From NCBI RefSeq assembly GCF_000382365.1, contig NZ_KB908215.1, positions 930,001 to 994,000 on the forward strand: a stretch of DNA of 64,000 nucleotides. Reading direction: 5' to 3'. How positions within the stretch are numbered: position 1 is the first letter of the stretch; each line of letters begins with the position of its first letter. The notes under the pieces were generated by a model. The model saw only the letters and a list, made by a program, of their open reading frames with translations, did no database searches and was not told the origin of the DNA. This document shows, piece after piece, positions 26,162 to 35,710 of the stretch. The position numbers and the translations under genes were made by a program. Source of the DNA: Pannonibacter phragmitetus DSM 14782 (GTDB lineage: Bacteria > Pseudomonadota > Alphaproteobacteria > Rhizobiales > Stappiaceae).

Positions 26162-28255
26162 ATGAAGTCAGAGACGGACGATATCTTCCGGACTTGCGAG
26201 GTGGAAGCAGATGAGCTGCTTGACCAGCTCGGACGGATCGCGACCGCATTGTGGATCTATGACTTCGATCTGAAGTGTATCGTGTGGGCCAACGCCAGCG
26301 GCCTTGAGGTGTGGGGGGCATCGAGCCTCGAACAATTGCGGTCCCGCGATCTAGGCTCGGATATGTCGCGGACAGTCGCCGAGCGGCTGGACCAGTACAA
26401 GGCCGATTTCCAGCGAAGTGACTCAAGCTTCGCGGAAACCTGGACGCTGTATCCTCTCGGTGTGCCCAAGACGCTGCAGGTCATCTTCCGGGCTATCCGT
26501 CTGAAGGACGGCCGCACCGGCATGCTGTGCGAAGGCATCGTCAATCACGAGATCCGGCCGGAGACGCTGCGCAGCGCCGAAGCGCTGCTGCACACGCCCG
26601 TCATGATCTCCCTCTTCTCCCGCAACGGCGCTCCGCTTTACCGCAACCCCGCCTCACGCGCCTCGCAGATCGAAGCCGATCTCACGCTCCAGAACCGGCT
26701 TGTGGACGGGTCTATCGCAGAGGCCATGATGGGCGCCCTGGACTATGGCTCGGATTGCAAGGTGGTGGCGCAGACCCGCACCTCGAATGGCATCCGCTGG
26801 CACGAGATAACCGCCAGAACCTGCCGCGATGCCGTCACCGGTGTGCAGGCCTATCTCGTCAGCGAGATTGATGTCACCGAGTTGAAGGAAACCCAGGAGC
26901 GGGCGAGATTTCTCGCCGACCACGATTTCCTGACTGGCTTGCCCAACCGGCTCTATCTTCAGTCTCATCTTCCGGCCATGATCAATGCCGCCCTGACCGA
27001 GGGCCGGCGCCTGTACCTCTATTTCATCGATCTCAATGGCTTCAAGGTCATCAATGACACGCTGGGCCATGTCACGGGCGATCTGCTGCTGAGCGCTGCG
27101 GCAGCCCGGCTGTCCGGGTTCGCCGGCGAGAGGGGAACGATTGCACGGCTCGGCGGTGATGAGTTCATAGTCTGCATTCCGGAGCGGATGATTGGCCTGA
27201 GCCCGCAGGACTTCGGCCGCCAGCTGCTGGATCTGTTCATCGAGCCCATGGACATCGGCGGCCAGATGCTTCAGGTCACCGCCGCCGCAGGCATGAGCGT
27301 CTGCCCGGACGATGGCAAGGACATGGACACCTTGATGCGTCACGGCGATCTTGCGCTGTACGAGGCGCGGGGCGGACGTGCCAATAAGGTCACCCCGTTC
27401 TCAATGGACCTGCGCCAGCGTCTTGATGAACGTGTGGCGCTGGAACAGGACCTCTGGCGGGCGCTGGAGAACAACGAGTTCCTCCTGCATTTCCAGCCGC
27501 GTGTCTGCGTCAGGACCGGAGCCATCCTTTCCGCCGAAGCCCTGATCCGGTGGCAGCATCCCAGGCGCGGCCTGTTGAGCCCCGGCAGCTTCATCCCGGC
27601 CTGCGAAGAGACCGGCATGATCGTGGAGGTGGGCGAATGGGTCTACCGGCAGGTGGCGCTGCACCAGAAGCACCTGCAGGATGCAGGCATTGACATCAGC
27701 CTGTCACTGAACCTCTCCGTGCACCAGTTCCAGGATCAGGAGCTGATCGAAAAGCTGCTGCTGCTGCCGCAGGAGACCGGCTGCGATCCCCACAAGATCG
27801 GTTTCGAGATCACCGAATCCATGCTGCTGGGGGACAGCCCCTCCATGCGCTTCTCCCTCTCGCGCATGAAGAAGTGCGGCTACAACATCCTGATCGATGA
27901 TTTCGGTACCGGCTATTCCAATCTGGCCTACTTGCAGAACTATCCGATCGATGTGCTGAAAATCGACCGCACCTTCATCAATGACCTGAAGACGGCAGCT
28001 CCGATCACCCGGCTGATCATTTCCCTCGGCAATGTGCTGAATGTGCGGATCGTGGCGGAAGGCGTCGAGACGGACGAGCAGCTTGAATGGCTGCGGGCCA
28101 ATGGCTGCGATGAATATCAAGGGTTCCTCTTCAGCCGGCCGGTGCCTTTTGCCAATCTCATCCAGCAGTGTGAAGAGGATCAGGAACGCCGGCGCGATCA
28201 GTCCAAGGTGCTGAAAGTGCGCAAGCCCCGGCAGGCCATTACCCGCCGGGCCTGA
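26162..28255 (+). CDS. PAS-GGDEF-EAL cyclic-di-GMP signalling protein
   Basis: The 697-residue protein has two PAS-like sensor regions (about 20-130 and 135-245), a GGDEF diguanylate cyclase domain (about 255-410; intact RLGGDEF near residue 329) and an EAL phosphodiesterase domain (about 425-675; intact EALIRW near 459, then IDDFGTGYSNL and AEGVETDEQL). Both catalytic motifs look complete, so it could make or degrade c-di-GMP; PAS ligand binding may tip the balance. No membrane segment is visible, so it is probably cytosolic. It converges with kynA. Confidence 0.94.
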   Translation: MKSETDDIFRTCEVEADELLDQLGRIATALWIYDFDLKCIVWANASGLEVWGASSLEQLRSRDLGSDMSRTVAERLDQYKADFQRSDSSFAETWTLYPLGVPKTLQVIFRAIRLKDGRTGMLCEGIVNHEIRPETLRSAEALLHTPVMISLFSRNGAPLYRNPASRASQIEADLTLQNRLVDGSIAEAMMGALDYGSDCKVVAQTRTSNGIRWHEITARTCRDAVTGVQAYLVSEIDVTELKETQERARFLADHDFLTGLPNRLYLQSHLPAMINAALTEGRRLYLYFIDLNGFKVINDTLGHVTGDLLLSAAAARLSGFAGERGTIARLGGDEFIVCIPERMIGLSPQDFGRQLLDLFIEPMDIGGQMLQVTAAAGMSVCPDDGKDMDTLMRHGDLALYEARGGRANKVTPFSMDLRQRLDERVALEQDLWRALENNEFLLHFQPRVCVRTGAILSAEALIRWQHPRRGLLSPGSFIPACEETGMIVEVGEWVYRQVALHQKHLQDAGIDISLSLNLSVHQFQDQELIEKLLLLPQETGCDPHKIGFEITESMLLGDSPSMRFSLSRMKKCGYNILIDDFGTGYSNLAYLQNYPIDVLKIDRTFINDLKTAAPITRLIISLGNVLNVRIVAEGVETDEQLEWLRANGCDEYQGFLFSRPVPFANLIQQCEEDQERRRDQSKVLKVRKPRQAITRRA

Positions 28256-28260
28256 TCCGG

Positions 28261-28285
28261 TCCCGATGAGACTGGCTCATCGGGA
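28261..28285. terminator. Bidirectional stem-loop between GGDEF-EAL and kynA
   Basis: TCCCGATGAG (28261-28270) and CTCATCGGGA (28276-28285) form a perfect ten-base stem with a five-base loop. It lies six bases after one stop and 13 before the other, in convergent orientation. U-tracts are short (ATTTG). Confidence 0.7.
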
Positions 28286-28297
28286 TTTGCAGCAAGG

Positions 28298-29140
28298 TCA
28301 CAGATCTGCGCGCAGATCCCACAGTTCGGGGAAGAGCACCACCTCCAGCATGCGCCGCAGATAAACGACACCGCTGGTGCCGCCGGTGCCGCGCTTGAAG
28401 CCGATCACCCGCTCCACCGTGGTCACATGGTTGAAGCGCCAGCGCCGGAAATAATCCTCGAAATCGACCAGCTTTTCAGCCAGCTCGTAAAGCGTCCAGT
28501 AGCGTGCCGGGTCGCGGTAGACCTCGATCCACGCGGCGCGAACGGTCTCGTCGGCGGCATAGGGCTCAGACACATCCCGGTTGAGCATCGCGTCCGAAAT
28601 CTCGAAGCCGGATCGGGCCAGCAGGCGGATCGCCTCATCGTAGAGGCTGGTTTCCTGACGGATGGCCTCCAGCCAGCCATGAACGCCGGGCACATGCTCG
28701 TGCGGGCGCATCATGGCCGCGTTCTTGTTGCCGGCCATGAACTCGATCGCCCGGTACTGGAACGACTGGAAGCCGGAAGATTGGCCCAGCGCCGCGCGGA
28801 AGGTGGTGTAGTCGCTGGGCGTCATCGTGCGCAGCACATCCCAGGCCGAATTCAATTGCTCGAAGATCCGCGCCACGCGGGTGAGCAGCTTGAAGGCCGG
28901 CTGAACGTTGCCGCTGGCGATATGGGCCTTGGCCGACGCCAGCTCATGCAGCGCCAGCTTCATCCACAACTCGGATGTCTGATGCTGGATGATGAACAGC
29001 AGCTCGTCATCAGCCTCGGACAGGGGCGACTGTGCCGTCAGGATCTTGTCCAGCGACAGGTAGTCGCCATAGGACATCCGCCCGTCAAAACGCATCTGCG
29101 CGCCGTCTTCCGACGGATCATAGGGGGTCTTGGCGGTCAT
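28298..29140 (-). CDS. kynA: Tryptophan 2,3-dioxygenase
   Basis: The 280-residue heme enzyme opens the indole ring of tryptophan to N-formylkynurenine. Family hallmarks are [14 protein letters not shown] near residue 25, [17 protein letters not shown] near 43 with the active-site His, and [22 protein letters not shown] near 235 with the heme-ligand His. It starts one base after the kynU stop, so the two are translated together. The product goes to kynB, then kynU. Confidence 0.96.
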   Translation of the reverse strand: MTAKTPYDPSEDGAQMRFDGRMSYGDYLSLDKILTAQSPLSEADDELLFIIQHQTSELWMKLALHELASAKAHIASGNVQPAFKLLTRVARIFEQLNSAWDVLRTMTPSDYTTFRAALGQSSGFQSFQYRAIEFMAGNKNAAMMRPHEHVPGVHGWLEAIRQETSLYDEAIRLLARSGFEISDAMLNRDVSEPYAADETVRAAWIEVYRDPARYWTLYELAEKLVDFEDYFRRWRFNHVTTVERVIGFKRGTGGTSGVVYLRRMLEVVLFPELWDLRADL

Positions 29141-29141
29141 A

Positions 29142-30371
29142 TCAGGTCACCTTGGCGCGGGTCTTGAACTGCGGTGCATCCCAGCTGCGGGTGGCGAGAA
29201 TGTCCGCCAGAATGTCGACGGCCTTCACCACATCAGCATGCGACAGGTAGAGCGGCGTGAAGCCGAAGCGGACGATGTCCGGCGCCCGGAAATCACCGAT
29301 GACGCCGCGTGCGATCAGTGCCTGCATCAGGGCATAGCCCTCGGCAAAGCGGAAGGAAACCTGGCTGCCACGCTCATCCGGATTGCGCGGGCTCGCAAGC
29401 TCCAGCCCCTCGCAGCGGCTTTCCACCTCACGGATGAACAGTTCGCACAGGGAAACGGATTTGGCCCGCAGCACGTCCATGTCTACATCGTCAAACACAT
29501 CCAGCGCCGCATCGAGGGCCGAGAGCGACAAGATCGGCGGCGTACCGACACGGAACTGATCGACGCCCTTGGCGCCGCGGTAATCGAGGTCGAAGGCAAA
29601 GGGCGCATCGTGCCCCATCCAGCCATTCAGCGGCTGGCGGGCAACGGCCTGATGCCGCTCTGCCACATAAAGGAAAGCCGGAGCACCGGGGCCACCGTTG
29701 AGATACTTGTAGCCGCAGCCGATGGCAAAATCGGCACCGCAGGCATCCAGCTCCACTTTGAAAGCACCGGCGGAATGAGCAAGATCCCAGATGGCGAGAG
29801 CACCGGCCTCATGGGCAAGCCGGGTTAGCGCCGCCATGTCATGACGGCGGCCCGTGCGGTAGTCGACCTGCGTGATCATCATCACCGCAATCTCATCCGT
29901 GATGGCGCCTGCCACCTCTTCCGGCGCGACAAGGCGCAGCTCATGGCCGGCGTCCAGCAGATCCCGAAGGCCCTGCGCCATGTAGAGATCCGTCGGGAAA
30001 TTGCCCGTGTCGGAGAGGATCACCTTGCGCTCCGGCCGCAGGGCAAGAGCAGCCGAGAGCACCTTGAACAGGTTGATGGAAGTGCTGTCACCGGCAATCA
30101 CCGTGCCGGGCGCTGCGCCCACCAGACGGCCGATCCGGTCGCCCACACGGCGCGGCAGATCCACCCAGTCATGCTCGTTCCAGGCGCGGATGAGGCTCTC
30201 GCCCCACTGCTTGGTCACTACATCGGCCACCCGCTGCGGCACATGGGCCGGCAACGTGCCAAGGGAGTTGCCATCCAGATAGATGACGCCCTCGGGCAGG
30301 GCAAAGGCGGCGCGCTTGGGGCCAAGCGGATCGCCCTGATCAAGCGGATGAGCGCTGGATGTTCCGGACAT
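29142..30371 (-). CDS. kynU: Kynureninase
   Basis: The 409-residue PLP enzyme cleaves kynurenine to anthranilate and alanine. [22 protein letters not shown] and [14 protein letters not shown] are typical, and the PLP lysine lies in [14 protein letters not shown] near residue 225. ATG at 30371 was chosen over 30437 by family N-terminus. It heads the kynU-kynA pair; the divergent GntR gene and a dyad in the gap suggest pathway-specific control. Confidence 0.96.
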   Translation of the reverse strand: MSGTSSAHPLDQGDPLGPKRAAFALPEGVIYLDGNSLGTLPAHVPQRVADVVTKQWGESLIRAWNEHDWVDLPRRVGDRIGRLVGAAPGTVIAGDSTSINLFKVLSAALALRPERKVILSDTGNFPTDLYMAQGLRDLLDAGHELRLVAPEEVAGAITDEIAVMMITQVDYRTGRRHDMAALTRLAHEAGALAIWDLAHSAGAFKVELDACGADFAIGCGYKYLNGGPGAPAFLYVAERHQAVARQPLNGWMGHDAPFAFDLDYRGAKGVDQFRVGTPPILSLSALDAALDVFDDVDMDVLRAKSVSLCELFIREVESRCEGLELASPRNPDERGSQVSFRFAEGYALMQALIARGVIGDFRAPDIVRFGFTPLYLSHADVVKAVDILADILATRSWDAPQFKTRAKVT

Positions 30372-30474
30372 AAAATCTCCCTCAATCAGGCTTGCCGCAC
30401 CCTCTGGGGTGTACTGCCGCAGCAACGGCTGCCTCATGCGGTCACGCTAACAGCGGACCTGCACGCCCGCAAGG

Positions 30475-30497
30475 ATTATATATAATTTGACAGGTCA
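30475..30497. promoter_or_regulatory. kynU promoter -10 and adjoining dyad
   Basis: On the minus strand TATAAT (30480-30475) is a strong -10 for kynU. TGAC-AG-GTCA (30488-30497) lies just upstream of it and overlaps TTGACA (30487-30492), a possible -35 of the divergent GntR gene. A dimer bound here would affect both promoters. Confidence 0.55.
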
Positions 30498-30548
30498 TAT
30501 ATTCCTGATCAGATGCACCGGAAATCTCAACCGGGACCCACGAGCGGA

Positions 30549-31247
30549 ATGCCGAAGACCGAAGACGCCTATAACGCCCTGCGGACCGCCATTCTGGAAT
30601 GCACCCTGCCTCCGGATGCGCCGCTGACCGTTTCCCTGTTGAAGGAGCGGTTCGGCTTTGGCTGGACGCCGCTGCGCGAGGCGCTGTCGCGGCTGGAGGC
30701 CGAGCGGCTGGTGGTGCTGATGCCAAATCGCGGCTACAGGGTCTGCGGCGTGTCGGCGGAAAGCCTGCGCGATCTTCAGGACGCGCGGCTTGCCATAGAG
30801 CCAAGGCTTTTCATCCGCTCCATTGCCGAGGGCGGGGAAGAGTGGGAAGGGCGTATGGTCGCAGCCCATCACCAGCTGGCTTCAACGCCCGTACCGGTGC
30901 CGCATGCGGCGCGCGATGCCATCCACCTGTGGGAGCGGCGGCACGATGCGTTCCATGCCGCCCTTCTCTCGGGCACGCAGGCACCGTGGCTGCAGCTTTT
31001 TGCCAGCCAGGTGAATGACCAGCTCCGGCGCCACCAGCGGCATATGCTCAGCTCACCGGAGGTGCGCGCCCGCATGGATGATGATCCGCAAGGGCGGCTG
31101 CGGGAAACCTACCAGAAGACGCTTGGCCTTGGCCCGCACACGGAGCTGATGCAGGCCGCTCTCGACCGGGACCCGGACCGTGCAGCCCGCCTTCTGACGG
31201 ATCATATCGGCTTTTCACTCGCCGTCTTTGAGGCTTTGTGGTCCTGA
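30549..31247 (+). CDS. GntR family regulator (FCD domain), likely regulator of kyn genes
   Basis: The 232-residue protein has a winged helix domain (about residues 5-70; GWTPLREALSRLEAERLVVLMPNRGYRV) and an all-helical FCD effector domain with conserved metal/ligand-site His residues (RHDAFHAALLSG and LLTDHIGFSLAVFEAL). The likely start is ATG 30549 rather than 30513. It is divergent from kynU-kynA and shares a 177-base gap with a dyad, so it probably senses a tryptophan-pathway metabolite. Bacterial kyn operons are often controlled by Lrp-type KynR, so this is a different regulator class. Confidence 0.88.
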   Translation: MPKTEDAYNALRTAILECTLPPDAPLTVSLLKERFGFGWTPLREALSRLEAERLVVLMPNRGYRVCGVSAESLRDLQDARLAIEPRLFIRSIAEGGEEWEGRMVAAHHQLASTPVPVPHAARDAIHLWERRHDAFHAALLSGTQAPWLQLFASQVNDQLRRHQRHMLSSPEVRARMDDDPQGRLRETYQKTLGLGPHTELMQAALDRDPDRAARLLTDHIGFSLAVFEALWS

Positions 31248-31485
31248 GTCCCTGACTCTGCTCGGAGGGCGTGGCGCTGCTTGCCGGATTGAACCTGCGC
31301 GGTGCCGCCGGACCCAGCCAGATATGGGACACAGCATCACACTGGCGCGCCCAAAAATACAAGGAAAGCTCGACCGGCGGCCTTGCCGCGAATATTGTCG
31401 CGGGCTGAAACCCTGACGGGAGACGGACGGTCCTGTCGCGTCAGGGCAAGGGCAGCATGCGGCGGCACGCACCGGGAGAACCATT

Positions 31486-31890
31486 TTGCAGCAGACAGCA
31501 CTTATTCTCAGCGCCACCCCCATCTATGCAGGGGTTCTGGGGCTGATCTACATCTACCTGAGTTTCCGCGTCGTCGGCCGCCGCAAGAGCCTTCAGCTGG
31601 CGCTGGGGGATGGCGGCGACACGGAGTTGCTGCGCCGTCAGCGCGTCCACGGCAACTTCGCCGAATATGTGCCGCTGGTGCTGATCCTGATCCTGATGTG
31701 CGAGTTGCAGGGGGCTCCGGTTCTGCTCGTGCATGCCCTCGGTCTTGCATTCACGATCGGCCGCGTATCGCACGCCTATGGCGTTTCCCAGCCGAAGGAG
31801 CAGCTGATCTTCCGCATGACCGGCATGATCCTCACCTTCGCCACCCTCACCATCTCTGCGGTCACGGGCATCGTGCTGGCGGTGGTGTGA
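31486..31890 (+). CDS. MAPEG family membrane protein
   Basis: The 134-residue protein has four membrane spans and the MAPEG pattern: RRQRVHGNFAEYVPLVLILILMCELQG near residue 50 and HALGLAFTIGRVSHAYGV near 85. Members include glutathione S-transferase-like enzymes of membrane lipids and xenobiotics. It begins with TTG at 31486 after a GGGAGAA ribosome-binding site. It has no operon partner; a terminator hairpin follows directly. Confidence 0.88.
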   Translation: MQQTALILSATPIYAGVLGLIYIYLSFRVVGRRKSLQLALGDGGDTELLRRQRVHGNFAEYVPLVLILILMCELQGAPVLLVHALGLAFTIGRVSHAYGVSQPKEQLIFRMTGMILTFATLTISAVTGIVLAVV

Positions 31891-31898
31891 ATCAGGTA

Positions 31899-31926
31899 GC
31901 CCGGACAGCCGAACGGCCGTCCGGGC
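31899..31926. terminator. Bidirectional stem-loop between MAPEG and TRAP genes
   Basis: GCCCGGAC-A-GCCG pairs with CGGC-C-GTCCGGGC around a two-base loop, an energetically strong 12-pair stem with one mismatch. It sits between convergent stop codons at 31890 and 31936. Confidence 0.7.
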
Positions 31927-31935
31927 CCTATCATG

Positions 31936-33018
31936 TTACACGCCCCAGACGGCGGCGCGGTCGTGATACATGCGCTCTTCCATGGCCTTGGTGTAGGACG
32001 CGCATTCCTTGATGTAGGCGATGTAGGAGGCGTGCACCTTTTCGGCTACGGCATCCCCTTGCGGATAGGCTTCCAGCACCTCGCGCGAGGCCTTGCCCAG
32101 CGCTGCCACCACATCATCCGGGAAGGCCGAGACCTTGGCACCCTTGCTGACGAGATCGGCCAGAACGCGGGTGTTGTTGTAGCGGAATTCGGCAATCGTA
32201 TCCTCGCCCTGGGCCTGCGCGGCGCTGGCGAAGATGGCCTGCAATGCCGGAGACATGTTGCCCCAGACATTCTGGTTCACGATCATCTCCAGCGCGGCAC
32301 CCGGCTCGTGGAAGGCCGGCAGGTAGTAGTAGGGTGCGATCTTGTAGAGACCGAGCGCCACATCGTTCCACGGGCCAACGAACTCGGCCGCATCGACAAC
32401 GCCGGACTGGAGAGCCGGATAGATTTCCGGCGGCGGGGTCAGCACGGTGACAACGCCGAGCTTGCGCATCACATCGCCGCCAAGACCGGCAATGCGCATC
32501 TTGAGGCCTGCCAGATCATCGAGCTTGGTGACCGGGTTCTTGAACCAGCCGCCAGCCTGTGCACCCGATCCGCCCGCATAGAACGGCTTCACGCCGAACG
32601 GGGCATAAGCCTCGTCCCAAAGCGCCTGACCGCCGCCATAGGCGATCCAGCCGGACAGTTCCGACTGCTCCAGACCGTAAGGCACGGTGGTGTAGTACAT
32701 GGCCGCGCGCACCTTGCCCGCATGGTAATAGGACGCCGTATGGCCCATGTCGGCTGCACCACTCGACACTGCGCCGAACACCTCGAAGGGAGGCACCAGT
32801 TCACCGCCGCCGTAATAGGTGATCTTCACCTTGCCATCGCTCATCGCCTCGATGCGCTTGGCAAGCTTTTCAGCCCCGGTGCCCACACCGGGGAAGCCAC
32901 GCGGGAAACCGCCCACGAGCTTGAGGTTCAGCGTTGCCTGCGCAAGGGCGGGCGCTGCAAGGGCAGGCGCAGCCGCAGCCGCAAGCGCGCCCGTTTTCAG
33001 AAAATCACGGCGTTTCAT
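31936..33018 (-). CDS. Orphan TRAP transporter substrate-binding protein
   Basis: The 360-residue protein begins with a Tat-type signal (MKRRDFLKTGALAAAAAPALAAPALAQ split) and continues LNLKLVGGFPRGFPGVGTGAEKLAKRIE, a DctP-family start. LDDLAGLKMRIAGLGGDVMRKLG near residue 170 and VVDAAEFVGPWND near 215 resemble the lactate/ketoacid-binding DctP subgroup (TakP-like). The start at 33018 has the Tat motif; a longer frame to 33273 is spurious. No dctQ or dctM gene is adjacent, so the permease must be elsewhere. Confidence 0.9.
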   Translation of the reverse strand: MKRRDFLKTGALAAAAAPALAAPALAQATLNLKLVGGFPRGFPGVGTGAEKLAKRIEAMSDGKVKITYYGGGELVPPFEVFGAVSSGAADMGHTASYYHAGKVRAAMYYTTVPYGLEQSELSGWIAYGGGQALWDEAYAPFGVKPFYAGGSGAQAGGWFKNPVTKLDDLAGLKMRIAGLGGDVMRKLGVVTVLTPPPEIYPALQSGVVDAAEFVGPWNDVALGLYKIAPYYYLPAFHEPGAALEMIVNQNVWGNMSPALQAIFASAAQAQGEDTIAEFRYNNTRVLADLVSKGAKVSAFPDDVVAALGKASREVLEAYPQGDAVAEKVHASYIAYIKECASYTKAMEERMYHDRAAVWGV

Positions 33019-33157
33019 TGATTGACCTCCCGGCGGGCTCTGGGCCCGAAGCAGAATTTCCACTCCTGATCGTAGACCGCAGCACGGCCACTTGACCAGA
33101 TGCCCCTGACCTTTTTGCCGGCTCTTTCCGGGTGGATAAGATGATCGGGTGCGAGCC

Positions 33158-33841
33158 TCAGTTCTGCTTGAGGCGGGTCTTCTGGGCGTGCTCGATGTGG
33201 CGGCGGGCCGCCGTCTCGGCTGCATCCAGATCGCGTGAGGCGATGGCCCGCACGATGGCTGCGTGCTCTTCAATGGCCGTCTCGCGCCGCTCGGGTGTGT
33301 CCAGCGTCGTGCCGGCCATCAGGATCATCGACAGGCGCAGATGGTCGATCTGGCCGACGAGATAGCGGTTGTGGGAGGCGAGATAAATGCGCCGGTGGAA
33401 CTCCCTGTTGGAGCGCACCATGGACTTTTCGTCCGCAACCCGTTGCCGGTCCGCCTCGACCAGTTCGGTCAGGATCTCGATTTCGGCGTTGGAGGCGTGC
33501 TGGGCAGCCAGGCGGGCGGCTGTGCCTTCCAGCACCTCGCGCATGTAATAGACCTCGGAAATCTGCCGGTGATCCAGCGTCGGGATCACCATGCCCCGGT
33601 TCGGCTCGTGTATGGCAAGGCCCTGCGCTTCCAGCCGCTTGAGGCCTTCGCGGATCGGTGTGCGGCTGACGCCGAAAATCTCGGCAAGCTCTGCCTCGCG
33701 CAGGCGGTCTCCCGGCTTCAGTGTGCGGTCCTCGATGGCCTCCACCAGCCGCCGGTAGATTTCGGCTCCGTTCAGCCGCTCGTCCTGCCGCTCGCGGTTT
33801 CCGAAGACCTCGTCTTCGTCAATGGGTCTGCTCTTGTCCAT
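33158..33841 (-). CDS. GntR family transcriptional regulator (FCD domain)
   Basis: The 227-residue protein has a winged helix domain with LREAELAEIFGVSRTPIREGLKRLEAQGL around residues 42-70 and an FCD domain with metal-site residues (NREFHRRIYLASHNRYL and EEHAAIVRAIASRDLDAAE). It lies between the orphan TRAP binding protein gene and anmK, 15 bases after anmK in the same direction. It may regulate the TRAP gene, anmK or both. Confidence 0.9.
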   Translation of the reverse strand: MDKSRPIDEDEVFGNRERQDERLNGAEIYRRLVEAIEDRTLKPGDRLREAELAEIFGVSRTPIREGLKRLEAQGLAIHEPNRGMVIPTLDHRQISEVYYMREVLEGTAARLAAQHASNAEIEILTELVEADRQRVADEKSMVRSNREFHRRIYLASHNRYLVGQIDHLRLSMILMAGTTLDTPERRETAIEEHAAIVRAIASRDLDAAETAARRHIEHAQKTRLKQN

Positions 33842-33856
33842 GTATCTTCAGGCGCC

Positions 33857-34930
33857 TCAGGCTGAGGGGCGGTAGAGGCGTCCGCCGATCACCGGCTCGC
33901 GCGCCCCCGTCGTATGCGGATAGCTGGTAGGAAGACCTGCCATGAACCGCGCGCCAAGGAAAGCCATTGCCTGCGCTTCCAGGGCATCCCCGTCGATGCC
34001 ATGCACATCAGAGCTCACGACTTCCGCATCCAGCCGCTGCGCCAGCTCCGCCATGATTGTCGGATTGCGCCGCCCGCCGCCGCAGACGATCCAGCTTCTC
34101 GGCGTGCGCGGCAGCAGCGCGGCGGAACGGGCCACAGCCTCTGCCGTGATGGCTGCGAGTGTTGCCGCGCCATCCAGCCACGACAGCCCCTCCACCCATT
34201 TCAGCGAGAAGGCATTACGGTCCAGCGACTTGGGCGCAGGCTGGGCGAAATAGGGATGGCGCAGGGCGATTTCCACCCGCGAGGCCTCCACATGCCCTGC
34301 CCCGGACCAGCGCCCGTCCCGGTCGAAATCACCGAGGCCGGACTGACGGATCCAGTCATCCAGCAGCGCATTGCCCGGCCCGATGTCAAAGGCCATCAGA
34401 TGCTCACCGCCGATATAGGTGAGATTGGACACCCCGCCGATGTTGAGGAAGCACAGCGGCTGCTTCAGGCCTGCGGCCAGTGCCCGGTGATAGACAGGCA
34501 CCAGCGGCGCGCCCTGCCCGCCCGCTTCCATATCCGCCTGCCGCACATCGCCCACGACCGGCAGCCCCAGCACATCCGCCAGCTTCTGCGGGTTGCCGAG
34601 CTGTACGGTCTCGCCAGCGGCGGGATCATGCCAGACCGTCTGGCCGTGGAAGACGACGAGATCCGGCTTGCGCTCCAGCCGTGCCAGAAAGGCGGCAATG
34701 GCCACGGCGTGATCGCGGGTGACGGCTTCGGCCAGACCCGGCCAAAGATCCCGGCGGGATGGGCCTGCCGCGATGGTCGCAAGAATGGCGGCGCGGGTTT
34801 CGGGAGCATAGGCTTCGGTCTCTGCTGGCCCTGCCGACAGCAGCCGCTCACCATCTGTCGTGATCAGGGCCATGTCGATGCCATCAGCAGACGTGCCGCT
34901 GATCGTGCCAAGCACTGTAATCGGATCCAT
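33857..34930 (-). CDS. anmK: Anhydro-N-acetylmuramic acid kinase
   Basis: The 357-residue kinase phosphorylates and opens 1,6-anhydro-MurNAc during peptidoglycan recycling. It starts with the ATP-site motif GTISGTSADGIDMAL (residues 8-22) and has NIGGVSNLTYIG near 165, AFDIGPGNALLDDW near 182 and VCGGGRRNPTIM near 290. The start at 34930 fits the family. It shares direction with a GntR gene just downstream. Confidence 0.95.
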   Translation of the reverse strand: MDPITVLGTISGTSADGIDMALITTDGERLLSAGPAETEAYAPETRAAILATIAAGPSRRDLWPGLAEAVTRDHAVAIAAFLARLERKPDLVVFHGQTVWHDPAAGETVQLGNPQKLADVLGLPVVGDVRQADMEAGGQGAPLVPVYHRALAAGLKQPLCFLNIGGVSNLTYIGGEHLMAFDIGPGNALLDDWIRQSGLGDFDRDGRWSGAGHVEASRVEIALRHPYFAQPAPKSLDRNAFSLKWVEGLSWLDGAATLAAITAEAVARSAALLPRTPRSWIVCGGGRRNPTIMAELAQRLDAEVVSSDVHGIDGDALEAQAMAFLGARFMAGLPTSYPHTTGAREPVIGGRLYRPSA

Positions 34931-34995
34931 GGCTGAAACTCCGGTTTGCCGGCGCGGACGCGGCACCCCGGCAAGCTACCGTTCTGCGCGCCTGC

Positions 34996-35412
34996 TCAGG
35001 CTGCGCGGTACTCCGCGCTCGCAATCATGATGTCAGACAGCGTTGCATAGGCCGCTATCCATGAAGAGCGTACCGCAGGTGTGAAGGCTTCGCCAAGGTG
35101 GCGCTCGAGTGTCCACAGCAGGGCATCGCCAGCCGCATGATAATGGGCGGCGCTGACGCCATAGGTAACATGGCGCTTGGCGAGGGCTTCAAGCTCCGGA
35201 AGAAGCATCTGCAGATTGGACAGCATGCTGATAACTGCAGACAGAGCCTCAAGAAGACGCAACTCCTGAGCAGGCAGCGGGGTGCGGAACAATGGGCGCA
35301 AGGTGGGCGAAAGCTCAAAGAAGCGGCAGTAAAAGCCGGATACAATCGATGCCCCCTGCGGACGCAGCCGGTCGAAGCTCGCTTGCACAAGTCGGATCTG
35401 CTCAGGCGTCAC
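34996..35412 (-). CDS. Single-domain globin
   Basis: The 138-residue protein is a classical bacterial globin (Vitreoscilla-type fold): FYCRFFELSPTLRPLFRTP at the B/C helices and AKRHVTYGVSAAHYHAAGDALLWTL in the F/G region, with the proximal heme His in RHVTYG. I prefer the GTG start at 35412 because a GGAGGGG ribosome-binding site lies five bases before it; the ATG at 35436 has none. It lacks the reductase domain of flavohemoglobins. It lies 298 bases from the heme oxygenase end, next to the Has locus. Confidence 0.88.
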   Translation of the reverse strand: MTPEQIRLVQASFDRLRPQGASIVSGFYCRFFELSPTLRPLFRTPLPAQELRLLEALSAVISMLSNLQMLLPELEALAKRHVTYGVSAAHYHAAGDALLWTLERHLGEAFTPAVRSSWIAAYATLSDIMIASAEYRAA

Positions 35413-35657
35413 CTCGACCCCTCCACTGAACCACATCTGCGGATGGCACAGGCACCGCTCGTAGGAGTGGAGGCGCTGCGATGTAATGATATTACCGCAT
35501 TATCAATAATAAATATCTCATCGGGAGACAAGCGGTACCAGCGTGAAATGAAGTGTCCGGCGTGAAAAACTATTTCAAACTCATTTTATCATCTCCTGCC
35601 CGAAATGGCGGGTCTGGATACCTGCGGGCTTGAACAGCGTCAAATAACTGACAGACG

Positions 35658-35698
35658 GTTTCAGGTCCCGGCGCCTGGGAGGCACCGGGATCTGAAAC
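35658..35698 (-). terminator. Long stem-loop after the heme oxygenase gene
   Basis: GTTTCAG-g-TCCCGG-c-GCCT pairs with AGGC-a-CCGGGA-t-CTGAAAC around a GGG loop: about 17 paired bases, two mismatches. It lies 12 bases beyond the heme oxygenase stop and probably ends the has operon. The U-tract is weak. Confidence 0.65.
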
Positions 35699-35710
35699 GG
35701 GGATCTGAGA

